From: Ryuthela nishihirai
Taxonomy: Eukaryota > Arthropoda > Arachnida > Araneae > Heptathelidae
Assembly: GCA_038380435.1 (NCBI GenBank)
Contig: JAWZYU010000011.1
Location: 81,196,501-81,260,500, forward strand
Reading direction: 5' to 3'
Length of the DNA: 64,000 nt
A program made the position numbers and the translations under genes. The notes under the pieces are model-generated. The model made no database searches. It had not been told where the DNA came from and was given only the letters and a program-made list of their open reading frames with translations. This document shows, one piece after another, positions 1 to 9,510 of this stretch (position 1 is the first letter of the stretch; every line of letters starts with the position of its first letter).

Positions 1-277
1 CTGAAGGACAGAGATTGTGCATGTTGACAGATTAACAAAGATGAGGGAGCAAAGAACCTTCCCCACACCCGCGGATGAAATCAATATGGAGACAATGCCG
101 ACGCAGCTCGAGGAGAGCCCACCTGAGCGAAACTTAAGCCCCGACAGGCGCAAACAAGATTGGGAGGAAGACCCCAGTACAATATTCCCTACAACAATTG
201 CTACTCACTTGCCCATATCTATCCCTACGGATCTGCTTAACAGAATCCCCAGGTCAGAGCCCACTCCTGCCATTAAC

Positions 278-622
278 ACCTCACCTGTGCACACGGGAGC
301 CGAAAACGAAACTGAAGAGAGAGTAGAAGATAACCCAGATGATTCAAAGCAATCAACAGGAGTAGCTGACGAAACAGACGAGGGACCTAGCCCAGTAGCT
401 CAGATAAGGAAGAATCAGCACCCACGGAAAGGACTTCTCACCGCTATGAGTTAAGAACACGAGATTCATCAGGGAGAGTGATTCCCACCCCTAAGAGCAA
501 CTCCGCACTTATGCACACACGAGCCGAAAGCAAAACAGAAAGTAGAGTGGAAGAGAACCCAGATGATTCAAGGCAATCAAGAGGGGTAGCTGGCGAAAAG
601 GACGAGGATCCCCGACCCAATA
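278..622 (+). repeat. ~115-bp direct duplication in the pol tail
   Basis: Bases ~278-395 and ~503-622 are about 80% identical by eye. Both encode a module that runs from VHTGAENE or MHTRAESK through NPDDS to DEGP or DEDP. Each module is followed by a basic aromatic end, RYELRTR or YRFRTQH. The tail module of pol has therefore been duplicated in tandem, and the second copy is in a shifted frame. Confidence 0.65.
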
Positions 623-926
623 TCTCGAATCAGGAAGTAGAATTCACGAGAGGCCGAGTAGCGTCGGTCATAAGAATCTTTGAGTCCCACCCCCAGAATT
701 ACCGCTTCCGAACACAACATAAAGCCGGGCACTATGCATTCACGATGGAAATTTAGGACTCAGGACCGACTAAGAGAAATTGCAATGTAAAATGAGAGGG
801 AAAATTGAGGGTAACCTGCATAATAAGGAATTCTATACTCATCCACCAAGAGCCAAAACAACCGTTAGAAAACTTAAGTCCACTCAAGAATCAGTGTCAA
901 CTAAAGTAGCGAAGCAATGGAAGACT

Positions 927-947
927 AGAAAAAAAAAGGGGGGAAAC
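927..947 (+). promoter_or_regulatory. Polypurine tract, probable start of a 3' LTR
   Basis: A run of A then G ending in GGGGGGAAAC lies just after the Gypsy pol tail. That is the expected place and composition of the plus-strand primer. The LTR would start within the next ~12 bases (TGTGTGGG at 959 is a candidate). No second LTR copy is in the window, so the boundary is inferred. Confidence 0.4.
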
Positions 948-1960
948 TAAATATTAGTTGTGTGGGTGAAAAAGCGCAATCACGAAGTAGTAGCTTGTCC
1001 CCACACAGAAATTTCGAGAGTGTTGGCACATCCGAAGAATCCGTCTTGGGGACTTGAATTTTCGACTAGCCAGCCGCCCAGAAACACGTTGTAGGGACCG
1101 TCCATCACCGCCAGTTGCTGTTGCCACTGAAGATCAAACTTATCGGCGCCGCAGCGTGTCATCAACGGCAGCGAGCCTGTGGCCGATCAGAAAGGGCAGC
1201 TGCCGCTACTGCAGCGCCCCCTACGAGCGAGTCGCCAACAAGCAGAGCAGTGCCTCCTGCTTTGCGTTGCCATGGCAACCGAGCAAGACACGCACCACTG
1301 CAACCCAACAAGCGACCTGCCATGCGACGGCGTTGCCTGAGGAGCCAGGAAAGCAGAAGGAGTCAGGAAAGCTCAGCTCGGCGTTGCAGCAGCCCTCACG
1401 AGCGCTGCTGAGTCACACTCAATTGACTTTTCACCGGGCAGGCCCTCCCGCATCATTTACCGGTCAGCCCCAGTCGAGCCCGACAATGGAGCCCGCCAGT
1501 ACTCAGGAGGCGATTACTGCACGAGAGCCATTGAACGGATGGGCGCCCCTCCCTCCCCCACATTTATACCACTTCAGGGGACACAAATTCAGAATGCCGG
1601 CTGAAATCATGTAAAGCTGTGACACCCGGCACAAGGAAAATGTATTAATGCTATTAATTAGCGTGAAATGAAAGAGAATAGAGAATTTTTATTTATTTTT
1701 TTTATATGTTAGATAACTATTGAGCTAAATTCGAGTTCGGTAAATATCTTGTAGGCCAATATCCATTCCGTAATGAATGACTGTATAAGGTAGATCGTGC
1801 AGCATTATGTAAGGCACCCAAAAGGTGTCACAAGCCATCAGGTACCGTGAAATGATAAAAAGAGATCTTTGTTTTTCTCTTCTTGTATACTATCGCATGC
1901 ATAATCACTAGAAGTGAAGGGATGAGTCATATTCTATGTAAACCTGAACGAGGTTTACTG
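948..1960. other. GC-rich segment, possible solo or 3' LTR, no supported gene
   Basis: After the polypurine tract comes a GC-rich stretch (about 1050-1600) with a TATA-like TTTATACC near 1563 and then AT-rich sequence to the hAT insertion. The GC bias opens long frames on both strands. They are Arg/Pro/Ala/Ser-rich, overlap each other and match nothing I recognise. A promoter-bearing LTR is the most economical reading, but no terminal repeat is available to prove it. Confidence 0.35.
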
Positions 1961-2961
1961 GCCAGCCGCAGGGCCGTGCGGTAGATTTTTTCATTATGAT
2001 GCAAGTCTTCGAAATGCCGCCCCTTAAATGTTTTTTCTTTAAAATAACCTTCGATTGTGATTTAAAAAAAAAAACTGCACAAAATGTACGAACTCTTTTT
2101 AATTTGAAAATATAAACTACTTTAAAAGAATGATATCAACTACAACAATCTACTACAGTTTTACCCTTCTAACTTTAACAAATTCGTTAATTAGAGATGT
2201 GCAGTCTAGAGTGGCAACCAATGTAGATTCAATAGAAATTAATGACAGATTTCTAAGTTTTGTTTGGCTTATTGAACTTCTTAAGTAGTGTTTTATTAAT
2301 TTGGAAAAACTTCTTTCCCCCTAGCTACAGAGACAGGGAGTGTTAATAAAATTCTCAGAGCTACAACAGTATTCGGATACAAAGCAATTAAGTTATTTTG
2401 GCACAAATAATTTAAAACATCCAAAGGTTTCATAGAATATGGTAGCATTCGGGATACATCACGTAATTCTTCTTGAAGATCATTTGCATTTATATCTGAT
2501 TCATTTTCGACCGGAAGTATTGACTGGAGACTGGTACAATAATTTTCTAAGGTTTTTCATCTATATTCTTGAGTTTTAAAATGTCATATAAAAACTGAAA
2601 ATTTTTGCTATGGGTTTCCAGAAGCGTGAATCGTTCATTCAGAGAATTAAGGGTAATGTCCAGAATATAATTGAAAAAGTTTTTTTTTTAATTTATTCTC
2701 CTCTGCTAAGGGTTGATCGACAGCTTCTTCATGGTCAAATTGACGCTTTTTCCTTCTGGCTCTAACTTCAGTTTCGGCAGGAAATTCTGCACTGCATTCA
2801 AGATTCTCTGCAATCTCATTAGCAGCAATTTTCATCTGATCATATCCAGATTGTCTATAACTTTTCACTTTTTGTATGGTTTCTGATAACATCCTTACAC
2901 AATCTGACAAATTTATAGTTACAGATTGCAATAGCTTCAAATAAAATATCATACCAAAGAA

Positions 2962-3172
2962 TTACACCGCATATGGCCGAGTGGTTAGCGCGCTTGGCTA
3001 CTGATCTAAGGGATCTGGGTTCGAGCCCCGGGTAAGGCATGGCTGTTCGTGTCGTTTTTCTGCTGAGGTCCTGCCATCCTCTCAGACCTTCTGCTATGGC
3101 ATATAAACTGACAGGGCTCCTGTCAGACCTCTGTGGCAAGCAGCTGCTTGAGGGGATATTAATTAATAAACT
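2962..3172 (+). mobile_element. SINE-A, tRNA-derived, full-length-like copy
   Basis: The sequence starts with a pol III A-box-like TGGCCGAGTGGTTAGCGCG and has a B-box-like GGGTTCGAGCCCC about 35 bases on, resembling a Leu/Ser-type tRNA. The body contains GTCCTGCCATCCTCTCAGACC and ends GCAGCTGCTTGAGGGG plus an AT-rich tail. It interrupts the hAT transposase frame. Related copies lie at 41706, 43155, 44285, 55153 and 56788. Confidence 0.75.
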
Positions 3173-3724
3173 GTAATTTTTCATATTTTTTGCTAATCAT
3201 CTTACTTTAACTTTAGTTTCTGCATCTCTGTTGATGTCTTCTATTATTTGGAATAATGCATCATAGATTTCGCAAAGTTGAAATCGTAAAGGTTTTAACG
3301 CATCTACTGTGCTTGACCACCTAGTAGCACTCAATGGTTTTAGAGTTAATTGTGAAACTTTTTTTAGCACTTCCCAACGCTTTGTAGAACCAGAAAAAAA
3401 AAAGTGTAAAGTTCTTGTACAATGGAAAAAAAAAAGTTGTTGTTTCTGTAGAAGAAGACGCTGCATCATTAACAACTACGTTTAAAGAATGACATGCGCA
3501 GGGCACATAAAACGCCCTTGGATATTTTTCAAGTATTCTATTTTGTACACCCTTTCTTACTCCTTTCATATTAGCTCCGTTGTCATAGCCTTGTCCTCTA
3601 AGCCACTTTAACTCAAAACCTATCTTTTCCAAATGTGTCAGAATAAGTTCTGCCAAACCCTCTCAGGTTGAATCACTAGCTTCAAAAAAACCAATAAAGA
3701 ATTCTTCAATTTCATATTTATTTT

Positions 3725-4430
3725 GAATGGAGTTTAAAGCGACAACTCTTATTGTTAATGAGAGCTGTTCAATATGACTTACGTCTGGGGTACAATCGGC
3801 GATTATCGCAAAATATTTAGCGATTTTTGTTATTTCGACAATTTTGCTTAAAATTACATTTCCCATCAAATTCATCAATTCATCTTGTATATTATTGCTT
3901 ATTGTACATTATTACAGACCATTTATCAGACTCGCGTTGAACTCTTCCGATATGTTCTTCCATAACTGGATCAAACTCAGAAAGCAATTCTACCAACTTT
4001 AGGAAATTTCCGTTATTAGGCTGAAACAAATGTTCAGTTGTTCCACGAAAAGCTAAGCATTGTGAGGCCAATAGTCTACTATTGGCTCACAATGCTTAGC
4101 TTTTCGTGGAACAACATGAACATTTGTTTCAGCCTAATACGGAATTTCCATAAGTCTGGTAGAACTCTCGCATTCTGAGTTTGATCCAGTTATCGAAGAC
4201 AATTCGGAGAGTTCAACGCAGAGTCTGATAAATCGGTATGTCAATTCTGCTACAATAAGCAATACTATTACAGATTCGTCTTGATCGAATCTTGATGGGC
4301 CATGTCATTATAGCAACATTTTCAGAAATCAACAAAAAACGCTAAATCATTTTAGCAGATAATCAGCCGATCTGCTCTCAGACGTACGTCATATTGCCAA
4401 CAGCTTCATATAATGCGAGTGTCGATATCT
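3725..4430. repeat. Large inverted duplication inside the hAT gene
   Basis: Sequence left of 4076 is repeated in reverse complement to its right, with only CT at the centre (4076-4077). The innermost ~55 bases per arm (AGCTAAGCATTGTGAG...) are almost identical. Similarity falls outward and is still traceable to about 3725 and 4430. The left arm is the natural transposase coding strand. The right arm is an inverted, more decayed copy that replaces the stretch that should encode the TTF domain. Confidence 0.8.
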
Positions 4431-4899
4431 ACCCTCCATTAAATAATATGAAACTCGAATTCTTTAATTTGATGTGGACCCCTCTCAACCAGTATTTGAG
4501 GAGTTTCAGATGACATGCAGAAAGCATTCCATAATGCAGGAGCAGAAGGAATTTCGTTTAATATCTGCTGGCTGCCACTGCTACCCGGCTCTTGGTGAAC
4601 TTCTGATGGTGTTATTTTTTGGCTCTCTTCAACAACTTCTTCTGGAAGTGATTGGGGCGGCACTGAGTTTTTATTTGCCAAATCCAAAGCAGTCGCTGTT
4701 GATGTGGATGTGGACGACTCATCTAAACAGGACTTTTGTACTAAGAATTCCTTCATAACGTAGCTTAGCTTTCTTCCTTGTTCCTCTTTCTTTAAGCGTT
4801 TCTTTTTATATTGACTTACAGACAATTTTTTCCTTTTCTGTTCCATACTGTAATAAAAATATTAAATAAAAATTCACAGTCCTTCGCAAAAATGCAACC

Positions 4900-4924
4900 G
4901 GGGGGGGGGGGGGGGGGGGGGGGG
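4900..4924. repeat. G25 homopolymer
   Basis: An uninterrupted run of 25 G lies just upstream of the hAT transposase ATG. It is G-quadruplex-capable and its true length is uncertain in most assemblies. Confidence 0.9.
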
Positions 4925-5171
4925 TCATTGAAAATGATTAAATATGATGATGCTTATCAAGCTATTAAAATAGGGTAGATAAAATAACGATAGAAATGAG
5001 TTGCAAAGCTAGTAAGATTTGTCAGTAACAGAACATAACAAATAGATAACGAATATCTGTCAAATTGACGGCTAGCAGCCGTTTTGACAAATGCCTTTCT
5101 TTAACTTGTTATTGTATTGTCTCCACTTCAACGTATATGAATTTGGTAAAAATACAGCAATAAATAACGAA

Positions 5172-5281
5172 CGCAAAAGTAGGCAAATGCAAATATTTCC
5201 TAAGCAACTCTCTCTCTCATCACACACAGAAGGCAAAAGTAGCCCAATATTACCTAAATAACTTTCTATCTATCACACAGA
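5172..5281. repeat. Two ~55-bp tandem units in the hAT 5' region
   Basis: GCAAAAGTAGGCAAAT...CACACACAGAA is followed directly by a diverged second unit, GCAAAAGTAGCCCAAT...CACACAG. Subterminal repeats of this kind are common in hAT elements and can bind transposase, but that role is inferred. Confidence 0.5.
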
Positions 5282-5976
5282 GGCCCACGTTTCGCACCTG
5301 AGATATACCCAGTCCACGCAAATGCTACTTTTTAATTCAAGTCCCTATTGTCATAACATAATCATTTTCAGTGATCTTATATTGCTGTAAAAAACAATAA
5401 TTCTCTTACCCGATCTACTTTTTAAACACAAAAACTGAATTAGCATAAATGCACAAATATTATACTGATACAGATATATTATATATCTGATTTACTGATT
5501 TAAATACAGCACAGCCACTTGCCACTTCTCATGACAAACTAACATTAAAATCAAATATTGTCAATAATTGTAAGCTCAAAGCAGAACTATCAACACGTAA
5601 CACGTGCAATTGTCTTTTGTGATAATTGCCGCCTCAGCTTTTAGGAGCGGCCGCGCGGTATATTACAAACAAAAATAATAACTTCGCGCTGTCAGATCAA
5701 AAGTCTTTCGGCGAGCGCTCACCAAGAACCACTTGCACCAGAAACCGAGATCAAAGGGTACCGAAAGCGCTGAGGCAGAGGCGTACGATAAATCATAAAT
5801 CGTATACATCAATATCGGAATAACATAGACCAATATAGAAAAGCGTTGCGTAAAGATTTTTAATTATCAAATGGTTCAAAATGTATTTTGATTTCGCTGC
5901 TTATGCCGCCCCCTTACCGTGCCGCCTGATGCGGCCGCCTCTCTGCATCATAGCACGGCACGGCCCTGGCCAGCCG

Positions 5977-7245
5977 CCTCATATGAAAAAGAGGCGAGCT
6001 GAAGTGATAATTTATACAGACTTAAGCCAGAAAGTACTGAAGTCTTCCAAACATATTTGTAGAAAGCACTAGTGGTGATCCTTAAAGTAATCTTAGAATT
6101 GTATACGTTTTGACTAATTATTGTGAACACTCCATGTAAATGTGGGGACATGTTAAGACCAGTTCGGAATACACTATTTATTGTATAATATTGATTGTGT
6201 GGAAAAAACCCAGATTTCGACCCCATCCTTATTTCTTTCTGTTTCATGTATTTCTGGAAGAGTTCTTCACACCAAACCGAAGATGATGCAAGGCCAGCCA
6301 AGGAGGGCAGGGAGCAAGGTTGGCCCTGCCAGTGATACTTCGAGTGTGACATCCCCTTACCTTGGAATCACTTGTCAGTAGCCCTTGAAGGGGGCGCGAG
6401 GCCTCTTTCCATCCAACATGGGACTCGGTCATCTGCTCACCCCTCCCCCACAATATAGGTATGTCATGCCCACGTGATTGTATAACGTGGACATGACTGT
6501 CTGAAAGAAGGACTAACAACGAACATTGGCTACCATTTTGATTATGACATTTTTCTGCATTCATCTCTCTGTGTGGAAAACGTACAGCGGGCTCAGAACA
6601 TTCTATGGATCCGTTGATTCCCCTCCGACACCAGAACCGAGGCTATGTGCACTGGTGCAGCACACAGGAAAACAACAGGTGGGTGCTCGTTTGCACCTCG
6701 ACCGGCTCCACCAATCACCATCACCCACGCCAGGCCAACAAGGTGACCTCCGCGAGAAATTCACCGAAAAGGACGAAAAACATTTTTCATAGAATTGATT
6801 CTTGTCCTCCCGTCCGGGCTGGCCAGCAACTCTCTTCTGCTCCTCTCGCTCATACCGTGCGGTGGTCGACAGTGAGCTGAGCTTCCGAGCCGAGGACAAT
6901 GGGAAATGCAACCCATGCCCTCAGCTTACTGGTAGACGGCAATGCTCATCCCTAACGATGTCAACTGACAAGGTAAGGGGGTCTTAGTTTAAATCCAGAA
7001 CTAAATCTAAATCTGCGGACGTTTTTCCACGTAAAAGTGTTTCCGTGATCTTGAGTCTTCATGTCTCCCATAAGAACCTGTTTAACTGTATGAGCTGCTC
7101 AGGTTAAGAACAAATAGTTCACTCATCACAGCACATTTGTTTTAATGCACTGTTTTCTACCGAGTATCGAGTTTCCCTTGCATTGTAAAGGGCCACGCCA
7201 GAAAAGCTGATGAATTGTACTGAAAGTGATATCTATGTGTGAGAA
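5977..7245. other. No supported feature between hAT and Polinton
   Basis: This stretch continues the sequence interrupted by the hAT. Short overlapping frames occur on both strands around 5950-6990, but none has a recognisable domain, consistent codon use or similarity to another part of the window. I see no tRNA-like box pair or terminal repeat in it. Confidence 0.5.
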
Positions 7246-7251
7246 AATATT
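7246..7251. repeat. Polinton left TSD, AATATT
   Basis: Six bases before the left terminus are identical to the six after the right terminus. This fits integrase-mediated insertion with a 6-bp stagger. Confidence 0.9.
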
Positions 7252-8008
7252 AGTAGTTTGCGCATCGCTCCAGAAGTTAGGTTCCTCCCCGCACGCCCCC
7301 ACCCCCCCTACGCCAGCAGCTGATGTTCGAATGGGTTGACATTTATAACCGATTAAAAATTTTTTATTAGCCTTCTCATTGTTGTGGGAAGCTCTATTCA
7401 TTATAATGCGCAGCTGCAGACTCCAGGGAGAAAAAAATTTTAAGCCCCTCTGGCATTCGTATGCAAGCAGCCGGGTGACATTTATGTCCGATTAAAAAAT
7501 TATTTATTAACCCTCTCTGGCATTCAGCAGATCCATGAGAAAAAACTTAATCCCCTCTGGCATTCGTATGCAAGCAGCCGGTTGACATTTATGTCCGATT
7601 AAAAAATTATTTATTAGCCCTCTCTGGCATTCAGCAGAACCGTTTGAACGGGTTGACATTTATGTCCGATTAAAAAATTATTTATTAGCCATCTCTGGCA
7701 TTCAGCAGATCCATGAGAAAAAAATTAAGCCCCTCTGGCATTCGTTTGAAACAGCCGAATGGCTGACATCGCTTTTAAATTATCCTTCTCATTTGTGAGG
7801 GAAGAATGGCATTCATAAGAATAAAGGATTGGCCGTTGACTGAACTCGCTGGTGAGAAAACGTTTTTTAGCCGTACTCTAGCATTCGTTTGACCGGGTTG
7901 ACATTTATGTCCGATTAAAAATTATTTATTAACCTTCTCGCCCTATTCATTAGAATGTGCACCCGTGAGAAAAGTTTTTATCAGAATGTTTTGTTATCAT
8001 GAGAGTGC
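7252..8008. repeat. Polinton left terminal inverted repeat, modular
   Basis: About 757 bases match the right end in inverse. The repeat is itself built from ~105-110-bp direct modules. Each carries TTGACATTTATGTCCGATTAA, then an AT-rich TTATTTATTA, then CTCTGGCATTC. Modules recur near 7330, 7470, 7590, 7650 and 7900. A variant segment near 7750-7860 contains GAATAAAGGATTGGCCGTTG. Confidence 0.9.
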
Positions 8009-8009
8009 T

Positions 8010-8070
8010 ATGATTGGCTGGCGTTTTTTATAGCGTTCTGCAACTTTATTGGTAGAGTATTGTATAAAAA
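8010..8070 (+). promoter_or_regulatory. Early promoter at the left end of the Polinton
   Basis: An inverted CCAAT box (TGATTGGCTGG, about 8009-8019) is followed by TATAAAAA at 8063-8070. The first in-frame ATG of the leftmost gene is at 8100, about 37 bases after the TATA start. This spacing suits a short-leader transcript running inward from the terminal repeat. Confidence 0.55.
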
Positions 8071-8099
8071 AGCTTGGACATCAGGTTGGATCAGCAGTC

Positions 8100-8377
8100 A
8101 TGACTTTCGCAGACGCTATTTTGGATTCTGTGTTTCGTTTTTGGTGTGCACAGCCTTCCGAACCATTAGTGAAAATCTTTCCTGGTCTTTTAGAACAATT
8201 ACTTGTTGGCATTATTGCAGAGCAATTACCAGAGCCGACCCCGAGAAAGTGGCGTATGCTTTCACCTTGGAGGCCTACAAATACGGTTTTCCCATGCTTG
8301 ATGGACTGGAGACAATAGATTTTAACGAATTGCTGGAAATAGCGAAAGTGTCATATGCCATCGACCAGACGACTTAG
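8100..8377 (+). pseudogene. Polinton early gene of unknown function, frameshifted
   Basis: The ATG at 8100 lies just after the TATA box and opens MTFADAILDSVFRFW, followed by an amphipathic helix-like FPGLLEQLLVGIIAEQL. Near 8235 the plausible coding signal moves to another frame, which reads EKVAYAFTLEAYKYGFPML and stops at 8377. One indel therefore seems to split a ~90-aa alpha-helical protein. I do not recognise the family. Its position at the left end next to an early-type promoter suggests an early or host-interaction role, but that is only positional inference. Confidence 0.45.
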
Positions 8378-8380
8378 GCA

Positions 8381-8580
8381 TCGATCTGCTGACAGATACG
8401 TTCAGGTGACGAACCCGTGCCATCGCATATACCCAGGTCTGCTAGAACACCTTCTCTTCGACGTCTCCCGAACATGGAAATTGTGGGATCTGCGCTTCAA
8501 CATCACGACTCTGCCCTACTGGACGATTTAGCAGAAACTGTCAGTACTCTATAAAAACGACCGGGTGAAGGGATTTTATT
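8381..8580 (+). other. Short stretch between two early Polinton genes
   Basis: A 26-codon frame starts with ATG at 8474 (MEIVGSALQHHDSALLDDLA) and ends near 8554. Other frames are broken. It may be the tail of the preceding early gene or a small separate gene; nothing distinguishes these. Confidence 0.25.
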
Positions 8581-9106
8581 ATGAACCATGTATGCTGCGT
8601 TATAGATTTAGACGGCTTCACAGTAAACGGGAAATTCTAACACGTGAGCTTGGTTATTCGGACTGTAGAGGTCTTATAGGCGTTTACAGATTCGACCTCT
8701 CCTTCGTCACGGACATTTCTCCCCACGACTGGAAAGCATTCGTTACGTGACTAAGCACATAACAGGCCTTCCTTTTTACCCTCGAACCGGTGAAGTGGTT
8801 TGGGAATATGATTGTTTAGACGATATCGTTCGCCATATCCATCAAAAGTGTCGTAAGCCTTTTACATCTACCGTCGCCTACAAGGGAGGATTCCACGAAA
8901 AACGTTTATTAGAGAGACTCTGCATAGAATCTCTAGATCTAGAGAAGTTTGGATGTCCACGCTTTAAAGATTTAACAAAAATACCAGGAACTGAATGTGG
9001 TTATCACACGGGGAAAGAGATACATTGTTCTCAAGCCGAAGTTGCATCGTTTAGTACATGGTTGAACGACTATATAGAGAAAAATGTATCACTCATTAAT
9101 CGGTGA
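8581..9106 (+). pseudogene. Conserved Polinton early protein with KGG/Cys-His region, frameshifted
   Basis: The ATG at 8581 starts MNHVCCVIDLDGF and stops after 19 codons. The same family signal resumes in a second frame (ELGYSDCRGLIGVYRFDLS, ~8648-8704) and then a third (TGLPFYP from ~8765 to 9106). The last part contains YKGGFHEKRLLERL, FGCPRFKDL and a C..H..HC..E cluster (CGYHTGKEIHC). From memory this pattern recurs in uncharacterised proteins of invertebrate Polintons, where an exonuclease-like fold is possible. Two indels, near 8636 and 8745, break the gene. Function is unknown. Confidence 0.6.
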
Positions 9107-9494
9107 ACCGCACAATCAATTAGCGGCTTGTTCTTGGAGTTTTTATGAAGAATATTTTTTCGGACATTGGTTAGCCGAAGATCGTCCACATAATGAAAAG
9201 TGTTTATTAGTCGAAGATCATCCAAATAATGAAAAACCTTTATTAGGCGAAGATCCTCCACATAATGAAAAGTCTTTATTAGTCGAAGATCCTCGAGAAC
9301 GACGGAACCCTGTAAAATGCATGTTACCCGAAGAGGCCTCTCCAAAACGGAGGTTCATAAGAAAGTGGAAACCTGTATCTTTGAAGTATGAAGATTCTCC
9401 GATAGAGGAGCTGACAACACCTCCCAGGGGGGGGGGGGTGAAACGGGTGCCATCCGCCGCTGAGCTTAGAATTAAGCGCCTGAAATGCTTGTAA
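9084..9494 (+). CDS. Polinton protein with 12-residue tandem repeats, 136 aa
   Basis: The frame opens at ATG 9084, overlapping the end of the preceding gene by 23 bases, and ends at 9494, 16 bases before the PC4-like gene. Residues ~31-70 are 3.4 copies of a 12-residue repeat with core EDxPHNEKxLL. The C-terminal half is basic (KRRFIRKWK, IKRLKCL) and includes a G12 tract at 9427-9438 that encodes part of PPRGGGVKR. The acidic repeat plus basic tail suggests a nucleic-acid or scaffold-binding protein. No family is recognised. Confidence 0.5.
   Translation: MYHSLIGEPHNQLAACSWSFYEEYFFGHWLAEDRPHNEKCLLVEDHPNNEKPLLGEDPPHNEKSLLVEDPRERRNPVKCMLPEEASPKRRFIRKWKPVSLKYEDSPIEELTTPPRGGGVKRVPSAAELRIKRLKCL
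9174..9296 (+). repeat. 36-bp in-frame tandem repeat
   Basis: Units at 9174-9209, 9210-9245 and 9246-9281 plus a partial fourth unit share GAAGATC.TCCA.ATAATGAAAA and TTTATTA. Because the unit is a multiple of three, copy number can change without breaking the frame. Confidence 0.85.
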
Positions 9495-9510
9495 CAGTTC
9501 AGTTTTCACC

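Larger units (their letters stand above)
1..950 (+). mobile_element. 3' end of a Gypsy-type LTR retrotransposon
   Basis: The first ~45 bases match 24230-24268, where the same sequence directly follows a Gypsy integrase. The shared reading HVDRLTK is typical of the last part of Gypsy pol just after the integrase. Downstream the frame encodes a hydrophilic Asp/Glu-rich tail that ends in RYELRTR near 446-466, as many Gypsy pol proteins do. A stop near 454 in one frame and a restart at 478 show decay. The polypurine tract at 927-947 would mark the end of the internal region. Assignment to Gypsy is family knowledge; the exact clade is not resolved. Confidence 0.6.
2170..4846 (-). pseudogene. ZMYM1-like hAT transposase, broken
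   Basis: Segments in N-to-C order are: basic N-terminus from the ATG at 4846 (MEQKRKKLSV) to LVERGPHQIKEF near 4460; a segment near 4075-3900 around NNGNFLKLVELL; 3878-3663 with IIADCTPDVSHIEQLSL; 3656-3480 with RGQGYDNGANMKG; 3475-3197; after a SINE, 2990-2647 with WYDILFE and RRKKRQFD; and a C-terminal dimerisation (hATC) trace with LLTLPVSVA near 2330. The order and motifs match ZMYM1-type hAT transposases. The RNase H-like core is DDE-type in the family. In-frame stops (near 3660 and 3890), A-run frameshifts near 3430 and 3390, and loss of the TTF zinc-finger region make it non-functional. Confidence 0.8.
1969..5968 (-). mobile_element. hAT transposon, 4,000 bp, with 8-bp TSD
   Basis: The left end begins CAGGGCCGTGCGG at 1969. 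The right end finishes ...GCACGGCCCTG at 5968, its near inverse. Both ends are flanked by the identical 8-bp direct repeat GCCAGCCG (1961-1968 and 5969-5976). An 8-bp TSD and CAGGG termini are diagnostic of the hAT superfamily. The minus strand inside encodes broken pieces of a ZMYM1-like hAT transposase. A tRNA-derived SINE (about 2962-3172) and an inverted duplication (about 3725-4430) lie within it. It is a non-autonomous, decayed copy whose boundaries are nonetheless clear. Confidence 0.9.

Noticed and set aside
1054..1614. Arg/Pro/Ala-rich open frame of 186 codons and an overlapping 98-codon frame
   Set aside because: GC-rich composition opens several overlapping frames at once; no domain, no preferred frame, and likely LTR or promoter DNA.
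2975..3035. tRNA gene of Leu/Ser type
   Set aside because: A and B boxes are present, but acceptor pairing and a clean anticodon loop are lacking, and the unit recurs with a fixed SINE body.
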